A stretch of 10,130 bases of DNA, from NCBI GenBank assembly GCA_036378375.1, contig DASUWQ010000204.1, positions 1 through 10,130 on the forward strand, given 5' to 3'. The position numbers were made by a program, and so were the translations under genes. This document shows, piece after piece, positions 1-7,240 of the stretch (position 1 is the stretch's first letter; each line of letters opens with the position of its first letter). This DNA comes from JAFAVN01 sp036378375 (lineage in GTDB: Bacteria; Verrucomicrobiota; Verrucomicrobiia; Chthoniobacterales; JAFAMB01). The notes beneath the pieces were generated by a model. That model had not been told where the DNA came from, did not search any database, and saw only the letters and a program-made list of their open reading frames with translations.

Positions 1-822
1 CCGGATTTTAATTTCCCCGTGCTAGACGAGAGCAAACGTTTGGTGGGGATTCTATCGAAGAGCGATTTTTTGAAGACGGTGCCGCGCCAACTCATCCTGG
101 TCGACCACAATGAGATGACCCAAGCGGTCAAGGGGGCGGACGAAATTCCGATTGTCGAAGTCCTGGATCATCATCGCCTGGGCAGCTTACGCACCGATGT
201 ACCCATTTTGTTTTGGAACAATCCGGTTGGGTCTACCAGTACGATCGTTGCGCTGTGCTACCGCCAATTCGGGATCGCAATCAAACCACCGATTGCCGGA
301 TTACTGATGGCTGGGCTCATCTCGGATACCCTTAATCTGACCTCGCCGACCGCGACGCCGGTCGATGCGCAGGTGTTGCAAGAGCTAAGCAAAATCACCG
401 GGGTCGCTCCGGATGAGCTGGCGAAGGAGATTTTTGCTGTGGGATCGCCGCTGTTGAGCTTGGCGCCAAAAGATGTGGTAGTGGCCGATTGCAAAGATTA
501 CGAAGAGGGCGGTTTCCGGTTCAGCGTGGCTCAAATCGAAGAGCTGAGTTTTGCCTATTTCGACGACAAAAAGGCGGCTTTATTTGAGGCGCTCGAAGAA
601 TATCGGGCGAAACATGATGCTTTTTTCAGCGCATTGCTGGTCACGGATGTGAATACGCAAAACTCGCGTTTGCTGATCGCAGCTCCGCCTGAGTTCCAAG
701 AGTTGATCCACTACCCGAATTTGGGACCGAATCTGTACGAGATGAACAATATCGTCTCCCGGAAGAAACAACTGATTCCGTATTTACTGGACTGCCTGCA
801 ACGCGTCAGCGCCAAACCCTGA
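1..822 (+). CDS. ppaC: Manganese-dependent inorganic pyrophosphatase, family II (DHH), CBS-domain form; 5' end cut by window
   Basis: Hydrolyses cytoplasmic pyrophosphate to phosphate, pulling biosynthetic reactions forward. The frame is open from base 1 (it reads PDFNFPVLDE), so the true start lies upstream; 273 codons are visible. The first ~25 residues (FPVLDESKRLVGILSKSDFL) are the end of a CBS domain, which in CBS-PPases sits inside the DHH domain and binds adenine nucleotides. The core then resumes: LILVDHNE, the DHH-type metal motif EVLDHHRLG, GSTSTIV, the metal-binding GLISDTLN with SPTATPVD after it, and the C-terminal substrate-binding SRKKQLIPYL near the end. That order is diagnostic of family II PPases, as opposed to RecJ-type DHH phosphoesterases. 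A regulatory CBS insert predicts control by AMP/ATP; this is family knowledge. The ATG at 19 is internal and not the start. No clear intrinsic terminator follows. Confidence 0.9.
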   Translation, partial: PDFNFPVLDESKRLVGILSKSDFLKTVPRQLILVDHNEMTQAVKGADEIPIVEVLDHHRLGSLRTDVPILFWNNPVGSTSTIVALCYRQFGIAIKPPIAGLLMAGLISDTLNLTSPTATPVDAQVLQELSKITGVAPDELAKEIFAVGSPLLSLAPKDVVVADCKDYEEGGFRFSVAQIEELSFAYFDDKKAALFEALEEYRAKHDAFFSALLVTDVNTQNSRLLIAAPPEFQELIHYPNLGPNLYEMNNIVSRKKQLIPYLLDCLQRVSAKP

Positions 823-827
823 CCGCC

Positions 828-851
828 AACCGCGAATGAACGCGAAGAAAG
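828..851. repeat. Short phased intergenic repeat, CGCGAATGAA type
   Basis: Six bases after the pyrophosphatase stop, the block CGCGAATGAA is followed by CGCGAAGAAA, a two-unit repeat with a 10-base period. It resembles widespread intergenic repeats built on CACGAATGAACACGAA; that resemblance is from memory. It codes for nothing and has no promoter-like features that I can see. Confidence 0.45.
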
Positions 852-858
852 ATTGAAC

Positions 859-1077
859 ATCCGCAGATTACACAGATTACGCAGATTACGGTCTGGGGTA
901 GGATAAGCGACTTTGGGTAGCAAAAGCCTGGGAACGGAGGCTGGGTATCCGCGGGATCACACTTAAAGTCCGGCCAGGTCAGAGAACACAAAACGGACTT
1001 GGAGAAACGATGGGTTTAGCTCACTCGCGCTAAATCACCTTTGGACGAAATCTGCGTAATCTGTGTAATCTGCGGAT
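859..1077. repeat. Perfect 29-bp inverted repeat pair of CAGATTAC-type phased repeats
   Basis: Bases 859-887 and 1049-1077 are exact reverse complements over 29 bp, with 161 bp between them. Each arm is itself built of CAGATTAC units at a 9-base period. A partial further copy, TAATCTGCGGAT, lies at 1165-1176 just ahead of the permease start. Inside the loop, 979-994 (TCAGAGAACACAAAAC) resembles the reverse complement of the separate repeat at 4317-4347, so two repeat families share this gap. The 823-1194 interval has no ORF I would defend. The arms could fold in RNA, but the T-rich tail expected of an intrinsic terminator is missing. Confidence 0.75.
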
Positions 1078-1194
1078 ATTAAAGACCGACCCAACGCTCG
1101 ACCCGAAGCCGCAAGACTTGTCCGACCGATCCGCGTGAACACGATCAACCAACCCAAATCTCGGTAATCTGCGGATCATTTTTCTTCCCCATCC

Positions 1195-2034
1195 ATGGCC
1201 AAAGTAACGAGCACCAGTTCTGCGGTTAGGGCTTGGCGTAGTGTAAGGCGCTGTTTTTGGCAATCGCCGGAAGAACGGTTGACGCAGCGGCCCACTTGGT
1301 GGGTGGTAGCCATCAATTGGGGATTGGCTTTTCTGCTCTTGTCTTTGGTGGCTTGGTTTGCGTTTGCCAGCCTGCGGTACAATTGGAACTGGGATGCGGT
1401 TAGCGGATATGCCAATTTTTTTTGGCGGGGATGGTTCACCACGATTGTGGTGTCCGCCATCGCCTTGGTGCTGAGCACGCTGATCGGGGTGGCCGCAGCG
1501 CTTGCTCGCCGTTCCGGTTTTTTCGTTTTGCGCGCGCTTAGTCGGATTTATGTGGAGACGATTCGTGGTACCCCGCTCCTGGTACAGATCTCTTTCGCGT
1601 TTTATGTGATCGCTTCCGCGATCCATTTGGAGAATCGCTTCGTGGTAGGCATCGGTACACTGGCAATCTTTTCCGGGGCTTATATCAGCGAAATTGTCCG
1701 GGGAGGGATCGAAAGCGTCGGAGTCTCACAGCTGGACTCTGCACGTGCGATCGGTCTGACCCGAGTTCAGACTTATCGGTATGTCATTTTTCCACAAGCG
1801 ATCCGCGTCATCCTGCCAGGATTAGCTGGGATGTTCGCTTCCCTGATCAAAGATTCGTCGTTGTTGTCGGTGATCTCAATCGGCGAGTTTACCTGGAACG
1901 CCCAACAGGTCGGTGGACTGACGTATAGCCTGTTCGAGACCTATATCCCGCTGGCGATCGGTTATCTGGTCCTCACTTTGCCGATTACTCTTTGGACTCA
2001 GTGGCTGGAGCGGAGGACCAAATTCGAAACGTAG
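1195..2034 (+). CDS. Polar amino acid ABC transporter permease (GlnP/HisM type)
   Basis: Inner-membrane subunit of a PAAT-family amino acid importer. The 279-residue protein has an unusually long N-terminus: a basic, Trp-containing cytoplasmic stretch (about 1-35), a first helix at about 37-59, then the conserved His/Glu/Gln-TM1 domain starting near FFWRGWFTTIVVS at about 75. ETIRGTPLLVQ at 121-131 is the hallmark of this family. The EAA loop that contacts the ATPase spans about 173-202, with the invariant Gly in SARAIGLTRVQ (G187). The last helix is near 250-268. The ATG at 1195 has no good Shine-Dalgarno sequence, but it keeps the extra first helix and no better start was seen. The matching ATPase is at 2543-3274. 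The substrate cannot be told from the sequence, and the binding protein is missing from the window. Confidence 0.88.
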   Translation: MAKVTSTSSAVRAWRSVRRCFWQSPEERLTQRPTWWVVAINWGLAFLLLSLVAWFAFASLRYNWNWDAVSGYANFFWRGWFTTIVVSAIALVLSTLIGVAAALARRSGFFVLRALSRIYVETIRGTPLLVQISFAFYVIASAIHLENRFVVGIGTLAIFSGAYISEIVRGGIESVGVSQLDSARAIGLTRVQTYRYVIFPQAIRVILPGLAGMFASLIKDSSLLSVISIGEFTWNAQQVGGLTYSLFETYIPLAIGYLVLTLPITLWTQWLERRTKFET

Positions 2035-2056
2035 ACGCTAAACCCTTGCACGGAAA

Positions 2057-2488
2057 ATGATGACGCAATTGACTGGCACAAGGGATCGCGAACACCTTAG
2101 ACTGCTGGAGATCTTTCATTACATCTGGGGAACGATTTCCTGTCTGTGGGGTTTGTTTGGGCTGTTATATGTTCGGCTGGGGGTCTTAATGTCGACGACG
2201 TTTACCGGTAGCCCACAAAATCAAAACTTCTCGCATGTGTTCTCTGAATTGTGGATTGCGACGAGCGTCTTTGGTGTCGTCCTGTTTGAGGCCAGTGGAC
2301 TCCTGTCCTTGCTCGCAGGCTGGAAATACCGGAAACGCAGGAGCTATTGGTTCTGCTTCGTTGTTGCTATAGTTAACTGCTTACTCGTTCCGGTCGGGAC
2401 GGCGTTGGGAGTATTTTCCATGTTCGTCTTGAATCGCCCGTCCGTAAAAGAGCTGTTTTACAGGCAACTAACCTCGGCTGCTACCTAA
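2057..2488 (+). CDS. Small four-helix membrane protein of unknown function
   Basis: A 143-residue protein starting 22 bp after the permease stop and ending 54 bp before the ATPase start. Hydrophobic stretches lie at about 18-45 (IFHYIWGTISCLWGLFGLLYV...), 65-88 (WIATSVFGVVLFEASGLLSLLAG) and 95-125 (YWFCFVVAIVNCLLVPVGTALGVFSMFVL). A basic KYRKRRS loop sits between the last two. The N-terminal HLRLLEIFHYIWG and the C-terminal CLLVPVGTALGVFSMFVLNRPSVKELF resemble a family of small membrane proteins common in Acidobacteria, Planctomycetes and Verrucomicrobia, from memory, with no assigned function. It begins with two consecutive ATG codons. Its place between two transporter genes implies co-transcription but does not show that it belongs to the transporter. 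Confidence 0.72.
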   Translation: MMTQLTGTRDREHLRLLEIFHYIWGTISCLWGLFGLLYVRLGVLMSTTFTGSPQNQNFSHVFSELWIATSVFGVVLFEASGLLSLLAGWKYRKRRSYWFCFVVAIVNCLLVPVGTALGVFSMFVLNRPSVKELFYRQLTSAAT

Positions 2489-2542
2489 CGAGTGCTCCTC
2501 GAAGATGCCTGCGGTAGATCTTCTCCCTAGAGCAACGAAGCC

Positions 2543-3274
2543 ATGAAACTTGAGATCCGAAATCTTAGCAAGAGCTTCGGCCAACAACTTGTTCTGGGTG
2601 ACGTCTCACTCTTGCTCGAGAAGGTTCATACGCTGGCGTTGATCGGTCCGTCCGGTGGCGGCAAATCGACGTTGTTACGGGTGATCGCGGGATTGGAACG
2701 CCCGGACGAAGGCGAGGTTTGGTTGAATGACAAGGAGATCGTGTTTCAAGAAAAGCTATTGAGAGAGCATCGCCGGACGGTGGGAACCGTATTTCAGAGC
2801 TTCAATTTGTTCCCGCATCTTACGGCGTTCGCCAATGTCACGTTGCCACTGGAAAAGGTGCACCAGTACACGCCGCAAAAGGCTCGGGAATCTGCCACCG
2901 AAATCTTGGAGCGGTTTCAATTGATGGAGCACGCACATAAGCAACCGGCCCAGCTTTCGGGTGGGCAACGCCAACGAATCGCTATCGCCCGCGCCGTGGC
3001 GATAAAACCGAAGCTACTCTTGTTCGATGAACCTACTTCCGCTTTGGATCCCGAAATGACGGGCGAGGTGTTAGACCTGATCGAGGAGCTGCGCGAAGAA
3101 GGCCGCGATTTTGTTTTAGTGACCCATCAGATGGGATTCGCGCATCGGGTCGCCGACCAGATTGCCATCCTAAGCCAGGGGCACATTGTTGAGTGCGGAC
3201 CGCCCGCCCAAGTGCTGGATCAGCCGAGAGAGGAAGTGACCAAGCAATTTTTGTCGAGGATACTGAAATACTAG
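2543..3274 (+). CDS. glnQ: Polar amino acid ABC transporter ATP-binding protein (GlnQ type)
   Basis: Cytoplasmic ATPase that powers the amino acid importer. Its 243 residues match the normal length for the GlnQ/HisP group. Visible motifs: Walker A GPSGGGKST (35-43), Q-loop VFQSFNLFPHLT (Q85), signature LSGGQRQRIAIARA (from 138), Walker B LLLFDE (D162, E163), D-loop SALD (166-169) and switch His in VTHQMGFA (H195). The SFNLFPHLT and THQMGFA wording is typical of polar amino acid importers rather than sugar or metal importers. One variation is Gly instead of the usual Ser or Cys at the third glycine-rich Walker A position (SGGGK); this is tolerated in the family. Translation probably starts at the ATG at 2543, although the upstream Shine-Dalgarno is poor. 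The partner permease is at 1195-2034. Confidence 0.92.
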   Translation: MKLEIRNLSKSFGQQLVLGDVSLLLEKVHTLALIGPSGGGKSTLLRVIAGLERPDEGEVWLNDKEIVFQEKLLREHRRTVGTVFQSFNLFPHLTAFANVTLPLEKVHQYTPQKARESATEILERFQLMEHAHKQPAQLSGGQRQRIAIARAVAIKPKLLLFDEPTSALDPEMTGEVLDLIEELREEGRDFVLVTHQMGFAHRVADQIAILSQGHIVECGPPAQVLDQPREEVTKQFLSRILKY

Positions 3275-3299
3275 GCTGACCTGCGCGTGCCAAATCGGA

Positions 3300-3483
3300 A
3301 GAAGAAAAAATCTCACGCAAAGCCGCAAAGGCGCAAAGGTTCGGAGGAGGAGGGATCAAAACACTGACGATATCGAGTTTCCCGATTGGTGGCTGCTCAC
3401 CCCGAGGACTCATCGGATTAAGTGTTAGTTTGTCTTAGTCTTAACCTTTGCGCCTTTGCGTCTTTGCGTGAGATTTTTCTTCT
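3300..3483. repeat. Imperfect ~41-bp inverted repeat between convergent genes, possible bidirectional terminator
   Basis: Arms at 3300-3341 and 3443-3483 are reverse complements except for one mismatch and one single-base gap, with about 100 bp between them. Each arm carries three CGCAAAGG-type units at an 8-base period. The outer edge of each arm is A-rich on the left (GAAGAAAAAATCTC) and T-rich on the right (GAGATTTTTCTTCT). A transcript from either flanking gene would therefore form a GC-containing stem ending in a U-rich stretch. The left arm begins 26 bp after the glnQ stop and the right arm ends 17 bp beyond the cysA stop. The long loop is unlike a classical terminator, so termination is inference. 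Confidence 0.7.
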
Positions 3484-3499
3484 CCCACGCAGTTGGGAA

Positions 3500-4249
3500 T
3501 CAGCGACCGGCGGGAACGGCTTGTAGCGATGTACCGCGTAAAAATTCGGAAACGAAGGGTGTTGAGGGAAAACCGTGTACTTCCGCTGGAGTGCCGACTT
3601 GCTCGATATGAGCGTGGTTCATGACCACGACGCGATCGGCCAACTCAAGGGCTTCCTCCTGGTCATGAGTGACGAAGATCGTGGTGATCTTTAACTGTTG
3701 TTGCAGGCTGCGAACCCAGGCGCGCAGTTCTTTTCTGACCTTGGCGTCCAAGGCGCCAAAAGGTTCATCAAGCAAGAGAATGCGAGGCTCAATGGCCAAT
3801 GCTCGGGCCAAAGCTACGCGTTGGCGTTGACCGCCGGACAGCTGGTGCGGGCTGCGATTTTCGAAGCCGGGCAGCTGAACTAATCGGAGTAATTCGCTGG
3901 CTCGATCCTGAATCTCGCGGCGGCTCATCCGAAAGTTGCCGCGGTTCACCTCGAGGCCGAAAGCGACGTTCTTGGCGACACTCATGTGCCGGAACAAAGC
4001 GTAGTGCTGAAACACGAAACCAACCCGGCGTTTCTGGATCGGAAGCGATGTGGCATCCGAACCGTCGAACAGGATGCGACCGGAATCGGGGAAATCGAGG
4101 CCGGCCACCAATCTCAACAGGGTGGTTTTTCCGGAACCAGATGGGCCAAGTAACGCGACTAACTCGCCATCATCAACGGCTAGAGAAACTCCATCCAAAG
4201 CGATGATACCGCCGAATCGCCGGACTAGTTGTTTTGCTTCGATGCGCAT
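3500..4249 (-). CDS. cysA: Sulfate/thiosulfate ABC transporter ATP-binding protein, short form without TOBE domain
   Basis: ATPase of the sulfate importer encoded by the preceding genes on the - strand. Motifs: Walker A GPSGSGKTT (35-43), Q-loop VFQHYALFRHM (Q81), signature LSGGQRQRVALARAL (from 137), Walker B ILLLDEP (D161, E162), switch His in VTHDQEEALELADRVVVM (H195). QHYALFRHMSV and the order after sbp-cysT-cysW identify it as CysA. At 249 residues it stops right after the conserved FVSEFLRG that ends the ATPase domain. Usual CysA proteins have about 100 more residues forming a C-terminal regulatory TOBE-like region; here the last ten residues are unrelated and no coding remnant follows. 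The ATG lacks a visible Shine-Dalgarno. It is separated from cysW by 109 bp containing a repeat, so it may be less tightly coupled than the other subunits. Confidence 0.9.
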   Translation of the reverse strand: MRIEAKQLVRRFGGIIALDGVSLAVDDGELVALLGPSGSGKTTLLRLVAGLDFPDSGRILFDGSDATSLPIQKRRVGFVFQHYALFRHMSVAKNVAFGLEVNRGNFRMSRREIQDRASELLRLVQLPGFENRSPHQLSGGQRQRVALARALAIEPRILLLDEPFGALDAKVRKELRAWVRSLQQQLKITTIFVTHDQEEALELADRVVVMNHAHIEQVGTPAEVHGFPSTPFVSEFLRGTSLQAVPAGR

Positions 4250-4316
4250 TTTGGAAGGAGTTTGGGAGTTTCAGGAGTCAGAATCCGGAATCGGTCGGAC
4301 TGTCACTTTATTTTTC

Positions 4317-4347
4317 GTTTCTGTGTTCTCTGAGTCTCTGTGGTGAC
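4317..4347. repeat. Short phased intergenic repeat, CTCTGTG type
   Basis: In the 109-bp gap between cysW and cysA, a block reads CTGTGTTCT, CTGAGTCT, CTGTGGTG on the + strand, three near-copies at an 8-9 base period. A shorter copy in reverse orientation lies at 979-994. It does not code for protein and interrupts an otherwise compact operon. Confidence 0.55.
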
Positions 4348-4358
4348 AAATTTGGAAA

Positions 4359-5213
4359 TTAGCTCTGCTCAAGCTCGGCCCGGCGCCAGGTAAGGAGCGC
4401 CTTGATCAACAGGGTAAAAAGGGCCAGCAACGTCAGCAGTGAAGCGACGGCGAAAGCCCCCACATAATCATAGTCGTTGTACAGAACCTCGACATGAAGA
4501 GGAATGGTGTTGGTGAGTCCGCGGATATGGCCGGAAACGACGGAGACAGCGCCGAACTCGCCCATGGCGCGCGCGTTACACAAGATGACTCCGTAGAGAA
4601 TTCCCCAGCGAGCTTTTGGTAACGTGATGCGCCAAAAGGTCTGCCAGCCGTTGGCGCCCAATGAGAGCGCGGCTTGTTCCTCGTCGCTGCCTTGGGAGTT
4701 GAGGAGCGGGATCAGCTCCCGAGCGACAAACGGAAAAGTAACGAAGATGGTGGCAAGCACGATCCCCGGCACGGCGAAGATGATTTTGATGTTCCAGGCA
4801 CTGAGCAGGGGGCCGAACCAACCGCGAGCACCGAATAGCAGGACAAACACTAACCCGGATGTAACCGGTGAAACGGCGAACGGCAGATCGATGAGAGAAA
4901 TCAAAACGGTCTTACCGGGGAAATTGAATTTGGCAATCGCCCACGATGCAGCAACGCCGAAGATGAGATTGGCGGGGACCGCGATAGCGGCCACTAACAG
5001 TGTGAGTTGAATAGCAGATTGCGATGCTGGTTTCCCTAACGCTGCCAGGTAAGCGGGAATGCCCTTTTGGAAAGCTTCATAGAAGACCGCTAAGAGGGGA
5101 ATGAAAAGGAATAGAACCGCGAACACGATCGCAACGATCAGAAGGACTGCTCGCACTGGCCACGGATCGCGGATGGCCGGATGGCGGATCGGTACGGGAC
5201 TGACGGTTTCCAT
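4359..5213 (-). CDS. cysW: Sulfate ABC transporter permease CysW
   Basis: One of the two different membrane subunits of the sulfate/thiosulfate importer. At 284 residues it has the usual CysW length. Helices are recognisable at about 20-45, 65-92, 105-128, 145-167, 203-212 and 250-272. The EAA loop that docks on CysA is at 178-203 (EEQAALSLGANGWQTFWRITLP). ARAMGEFGAVSVVSGHIRG (about 214-232) followed by NTIPLHVEVLYNDYDYVGAFA is highly characteristic of CysW and separates it from molybdate ModB and from CysT. The start codon is 3 nt after the cysT stop. An AAGGGTGAG sequence in the end of cysT could serve as ribosome binding site, but it is rather far away, so translational coupling is likely. 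Confidence 0.94.
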   Translation of the reverse strand: METVSPVPIRHPAIRDPWPVRAVLLIVAIVFAVLFLFIPLLAVFYEAFQKGIPAYLAALGKPASQSAIQLTLLVAAIAVPANLIFGVAASWAIAKFNFPGKTVLISLIDLPFAVSPVTSGLVFVLLFGARGWFGPLLSAWNIKIIFAVPGIVLATIFVTFPFVARELIPLLNSQGSDEEQAALSLGANGWQTFWRITLPKARWGILYGVILCNARAMGEFGAVSVVSGHIRGLTNTIPLHVEVLYNDYDYVGAFAVASLLTLLALFTLLIKALLTWRRAELEQS

Positions 5214-5216
5214 GGT

Positions 5217-6071
5217 TCAAACAAACTCACCCTTGAGTTTTCCCCAGCGCTGCAATCCGTTAATTAGAAATAGTAAGATCAGCGAAACGACCAGCATCAC
5301 GGCCGCGATGACCGTGGCCTCGGTATAATGGAACTGATCCAGCTCCATCATAATCAACAGCGGCACGATCTCGGTTTTCATCGGCATGTTGCCCGAGATG
5401 AAAACCACAGAACCATATTCTCCGAGCGCCCGAGCGAATGCCAGAGTGAAGCCGGTGAGCGCCGCGGGAATGAGTTCCGGAATGACGATCCGCAATATGG
5501 TTTGGAGCCGGGATGCTCCCAAGCTAGCCGCAGCCTCTTCAAACTCAATGTTGAGATCCGCTAACACGGGTTGAACTGTTCGGACCACGAAGGGAAATCC
5601 GATAAAAATGAGCGCTAGAAAGATGCCCAGAGGAGTGAAAGTTAGTTTCCAGCCGGTGAGTGCGTGAACGGGTCCTCCGACCCAGCCGTTCGGCGAATAG
5701 ATCGCGGTGAGAGCGATACCGGCAACCGCGGTGGGCAAAGCAAACGGAAAATCAACGATCGCATCCAGGAATCGGCGCCCAGGGAATCGATACCGGACAA
5801 GTACCCACGCCAGGATTGTGCCCAAGAATATATTGACGAGTGCAGCGTAGAAAGAGACTGAGAAACTAAGCTGGAATGCAGCCAGAACCCGCGGACTAAG
5901 GATCGTGCGGACAAACCCGTCAAACCCGATCCCGGACGCCTTTATAAAAAGGGCGGCGAGCGGGATCAGGACAATCAAACTCAGGTAAACCAGCGTAAAC
6001 CCGAGGCTCAAACCGAAGCCGGGAAGGATTTGCCGCCGCCACCAGAGACTGAAGGGAACAGAATTTGTCAT
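5217..6071 (-). CDS. cysT: Sulfate ABC transporter permease CysT (CysU)
   Basis: The other membrane subunit of the sulfate importer, 284 residues, normal for CysT. Helices lie at about 20-45, 66-92, 104-125, 146-168, 200-216 and 250-271. The EAA loop is at 178-204 (EEAAASLGASRLQTILRIVIPEL). Family wording is clear: DFPFALPTAVAGIALTAIY, FIGFPFVVRTVQPVL, and ARALGEYGSVVFISGNMP with KTEIVPLLIMMELDQFHYTEAT after it. Its ATG overlaps the sbp stop as ATGA, and its own stop lies 3 nt before cysW, showing translational coupling across the three genes. Confidence 0.94.
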   Translation of the reverse strand: MTNSVPFSLWWRRQILPGFGLSLGFTLVYLSLIVLIPLAALFIKASGIGFDGFVRTILSPRVLAAFQLSFSVSFYAALVNIFLGTILAWVLVRYRFPGRRFLDAIVDFPFALPTAVAGIALTAIYSPNGWVGGPVHALTGWKLTFTPLGIFLALIFIGFPFVVRTVQPVLADLNIEFEEAAASLGASRLQTILRIVIPELIPAALTGFTLAFARALGEYGSVVFISGNMPMKTEIVPLLIMMELDQFHYTEATVIAAVMLVVSLILLFLINGLQRWGKLKGEFV

Positions 6072-7096
6072 CTAGGTTGGTAGATCTGATCAAAGACGCC
6101 GCCGTCGGCGAAGAACTTGGCTTGGGCAACCTTCCATCCGCCGAAGACCTTATCGATGGTGAACAGCTCGATATTGGGGAATTGCTTGCTGTACTTCGCG
6201 TAGACCTGGGGATCGATCGGCCGATAGAAATTCTTCGCGATGATTTCTTGGCCAATCGGGGTGTACAGATATTGTAGATAGGCCGTGGCGGCGTCCCGGG
6301 TTCCTTTTTTGTCTACGACTTTATCGACTATCGCTACCGGAGGTTCGGCCAGAACGCTGACCGACGGATTGACGATCACGAATCTGTCGGCTCCGAATTC
6401 TTTGAAGCTCAGATAGGCTTCGTTTTCCCAAGCAATTAGGACATCTCCGAGTTCTCGTTGCACGAAGGTGGTGGTCGAACCGCGGGCGCCAGAGTCTAGT
6501 ACCGGGACGTTCTTATAGAGGGCGGTGATAAATTCTTTGGCTTTGGATTCGTCATTCTGATTGGCTTTCAGCGCGTAACCCCAAGCCGCGATGAAATTCC
6601 ACCTACCGCCGCTAGATGTTTTCGGGTTCGGCGTGATCACTTGGATGCCCGGTTTAATCAGGTCCGGCCAGTCTTTTATCCCTTTGGGATTCCCTTTCCT
6701 GACCAGTAGCACGATGGTCGAAGTGTAGGGACAGCTATTGTGCGGGAATTTGGTCTGCCAGTCTGCTGCAACTAGGTTTCCGTTGTCGTGAAGGGCGTCG
6801 ATGTCCGCCGCGAGACCCAGAGTTACGACGTCTGCTTCGAGGCCGTCGATCACAGAGCGAGCTTGTTTACCCGACCCTCCGTGAGACTGCTCGATAGTCA
6901 CCTGTTTGCCGCTCTTGGAAAGGTAATCCTTAGAGAAGGCCTGGTTAAATTCTTCGTAAAGCTCTCGTGTTGGATCGTACGAAACATTGAGGAGATGGAG
7001 GGGGTCTGCCGACACATGAGTTACGAGCGAGCCGGCCACAGAGAGGATGGCGAGAGATCGGAGTAGCGATCGCATAGAGAACCCGACTAAATGCAT
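6068..7096 (-). CDS. sbp: Periplasmic sulfate-binding protein
   Basis: Captures sulfate (and possibly thiosulfate) in the periplasm for CysT/CysW/CysA. It starts with a signal peptide: an Arg-containing n-region, a hydrophobic stretch LAILSVAGSLV, and a probable cleavage after THVSA (residue 30). The mature protein opens with LLNVSYDPTRELYEEFN, the standard beginning of the Sbp/CysP family. SHGGSGKQARSVIDGLEADVVTL, NPKTSSGGRWNFIAAWGYA, LDSGARGSTTTFVQRELGDVLIAWENEA and FYRPIDP follow in the expected order. Of two possible starts, 7096 and the internal ATG at 7075 (giving MRSLLRSL), the second makes a more ordinary signal peptide and leaves room for a leader after the candidate promoter; neither has a Shine-Dalgarno. 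Sbp and CysP cannot be told apart with certainty here. It is the first gene of the transporter operon. Confidence 0.94.
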   Translation of the reverse strand: MHLVGFSMRSLLRSLAILSVAGSLVTHVSADPLHLLNVSYDPTRELYEEFNQAFSKDYLSKSGKQVTIEQSHGGSGKQARSVIDGLEADVVTLGLAADIDALHDNGNLVAADWQTKFPHNSCPYTSTIVLLVRKGNPKGIKDWPDLIKPGIQVITPNPKTSSGGRWNFIAAWGYALKANQNDESKAKEFITALYKNVPVLDSGARGSTTTFVQRELGDVLIAWENEAYLSFKEFGADRFVIVNPSVSVLAEPPVAIVDKVVDKKGTRDAATAYLQYLYTPIGQEIIAKNFYRPIDPQVYAKYSKQFPNIELFTIDKVFGGWKVAQAKFFADGGVFDQIYQPR

Positions 7097-7107
7097 CGGG
7101 ATTAGAA

Positions 7108-7137
7108 AGCATACTCTTTTGATCGGGTAAAGTCCAA
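7108..7137 (-). promoter_or_regulatory. Candidate promoter of the sulfate importer operon
   Basis: Read on the - strand, TTGGAC (7137-7132) and TATGCT (7113-7108) are separated by 18 nt, in the position expected for -35 and -10 boxes ahead of sbp. Transcription would begin near 7101, which favours the sbp start at 7075. Both boxes are only partial matches to the sigma-70 consensus, so this is tentative. No recognisable CysB- or SsuR-type operator was seen. Confidence 0.3.
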
Positions 7138-7167
7138 ACGGTTCTAGGTTTTACGTTTGAGGAGCCC

Positions 7168-7212
7168 AAAAAACAAAAAGGATGCGTCGGGTTAGCACCG
7201 AACGCACCCTTT
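7168..7212 (-). terminator. Rho-independent terminator after the grrA-like gene
   Basis: On the - strand, 29 bp after the stop of the small Trp-rich gene, 7212-7177 folds into a hairpin. AAAGG pairs with CCTTT, ACGCA with TGCGT and CCG with CGG, with one A-C mismatch and one bulged base, and the loop is TGCTAAC. It is followed at once by TTTTTGTTTTTT (7179-7168). This is a textbook terminator. It supports real - strand transcription of the small ORF and separates it from the sbp promoter. Confidence 0.8.
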
Positions 7213-7240
7213 CCGTTAAAAATTTGTGTCTGCCGGGAGC

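Noticed and set aside
859..1176. CRISPR array
   Set aside because: The repeats are inverted, not regularly spaced direct copies, are too few, and no cas gene is present.
1030..1626. 198-residue - strand open frame overlapping the permease start
   Set aside because: It is Arg/Pro-rich with no domain and is antisense to a clear transporter permease and a repeat.
2489..2542. Small hairpin GAAGAT/ATCTTC between the small membrane gene and glnQ
   Set aside because: A six-pair stem with an 11-base loop and no U-tract is too weak to call a terminator.
1195..3274. A solute-binding protein gene for the amino acid importer
   Set aside because: None of the open frames nearby has a signal peptide or periplasmic binding fold; it must lie elsewhere.
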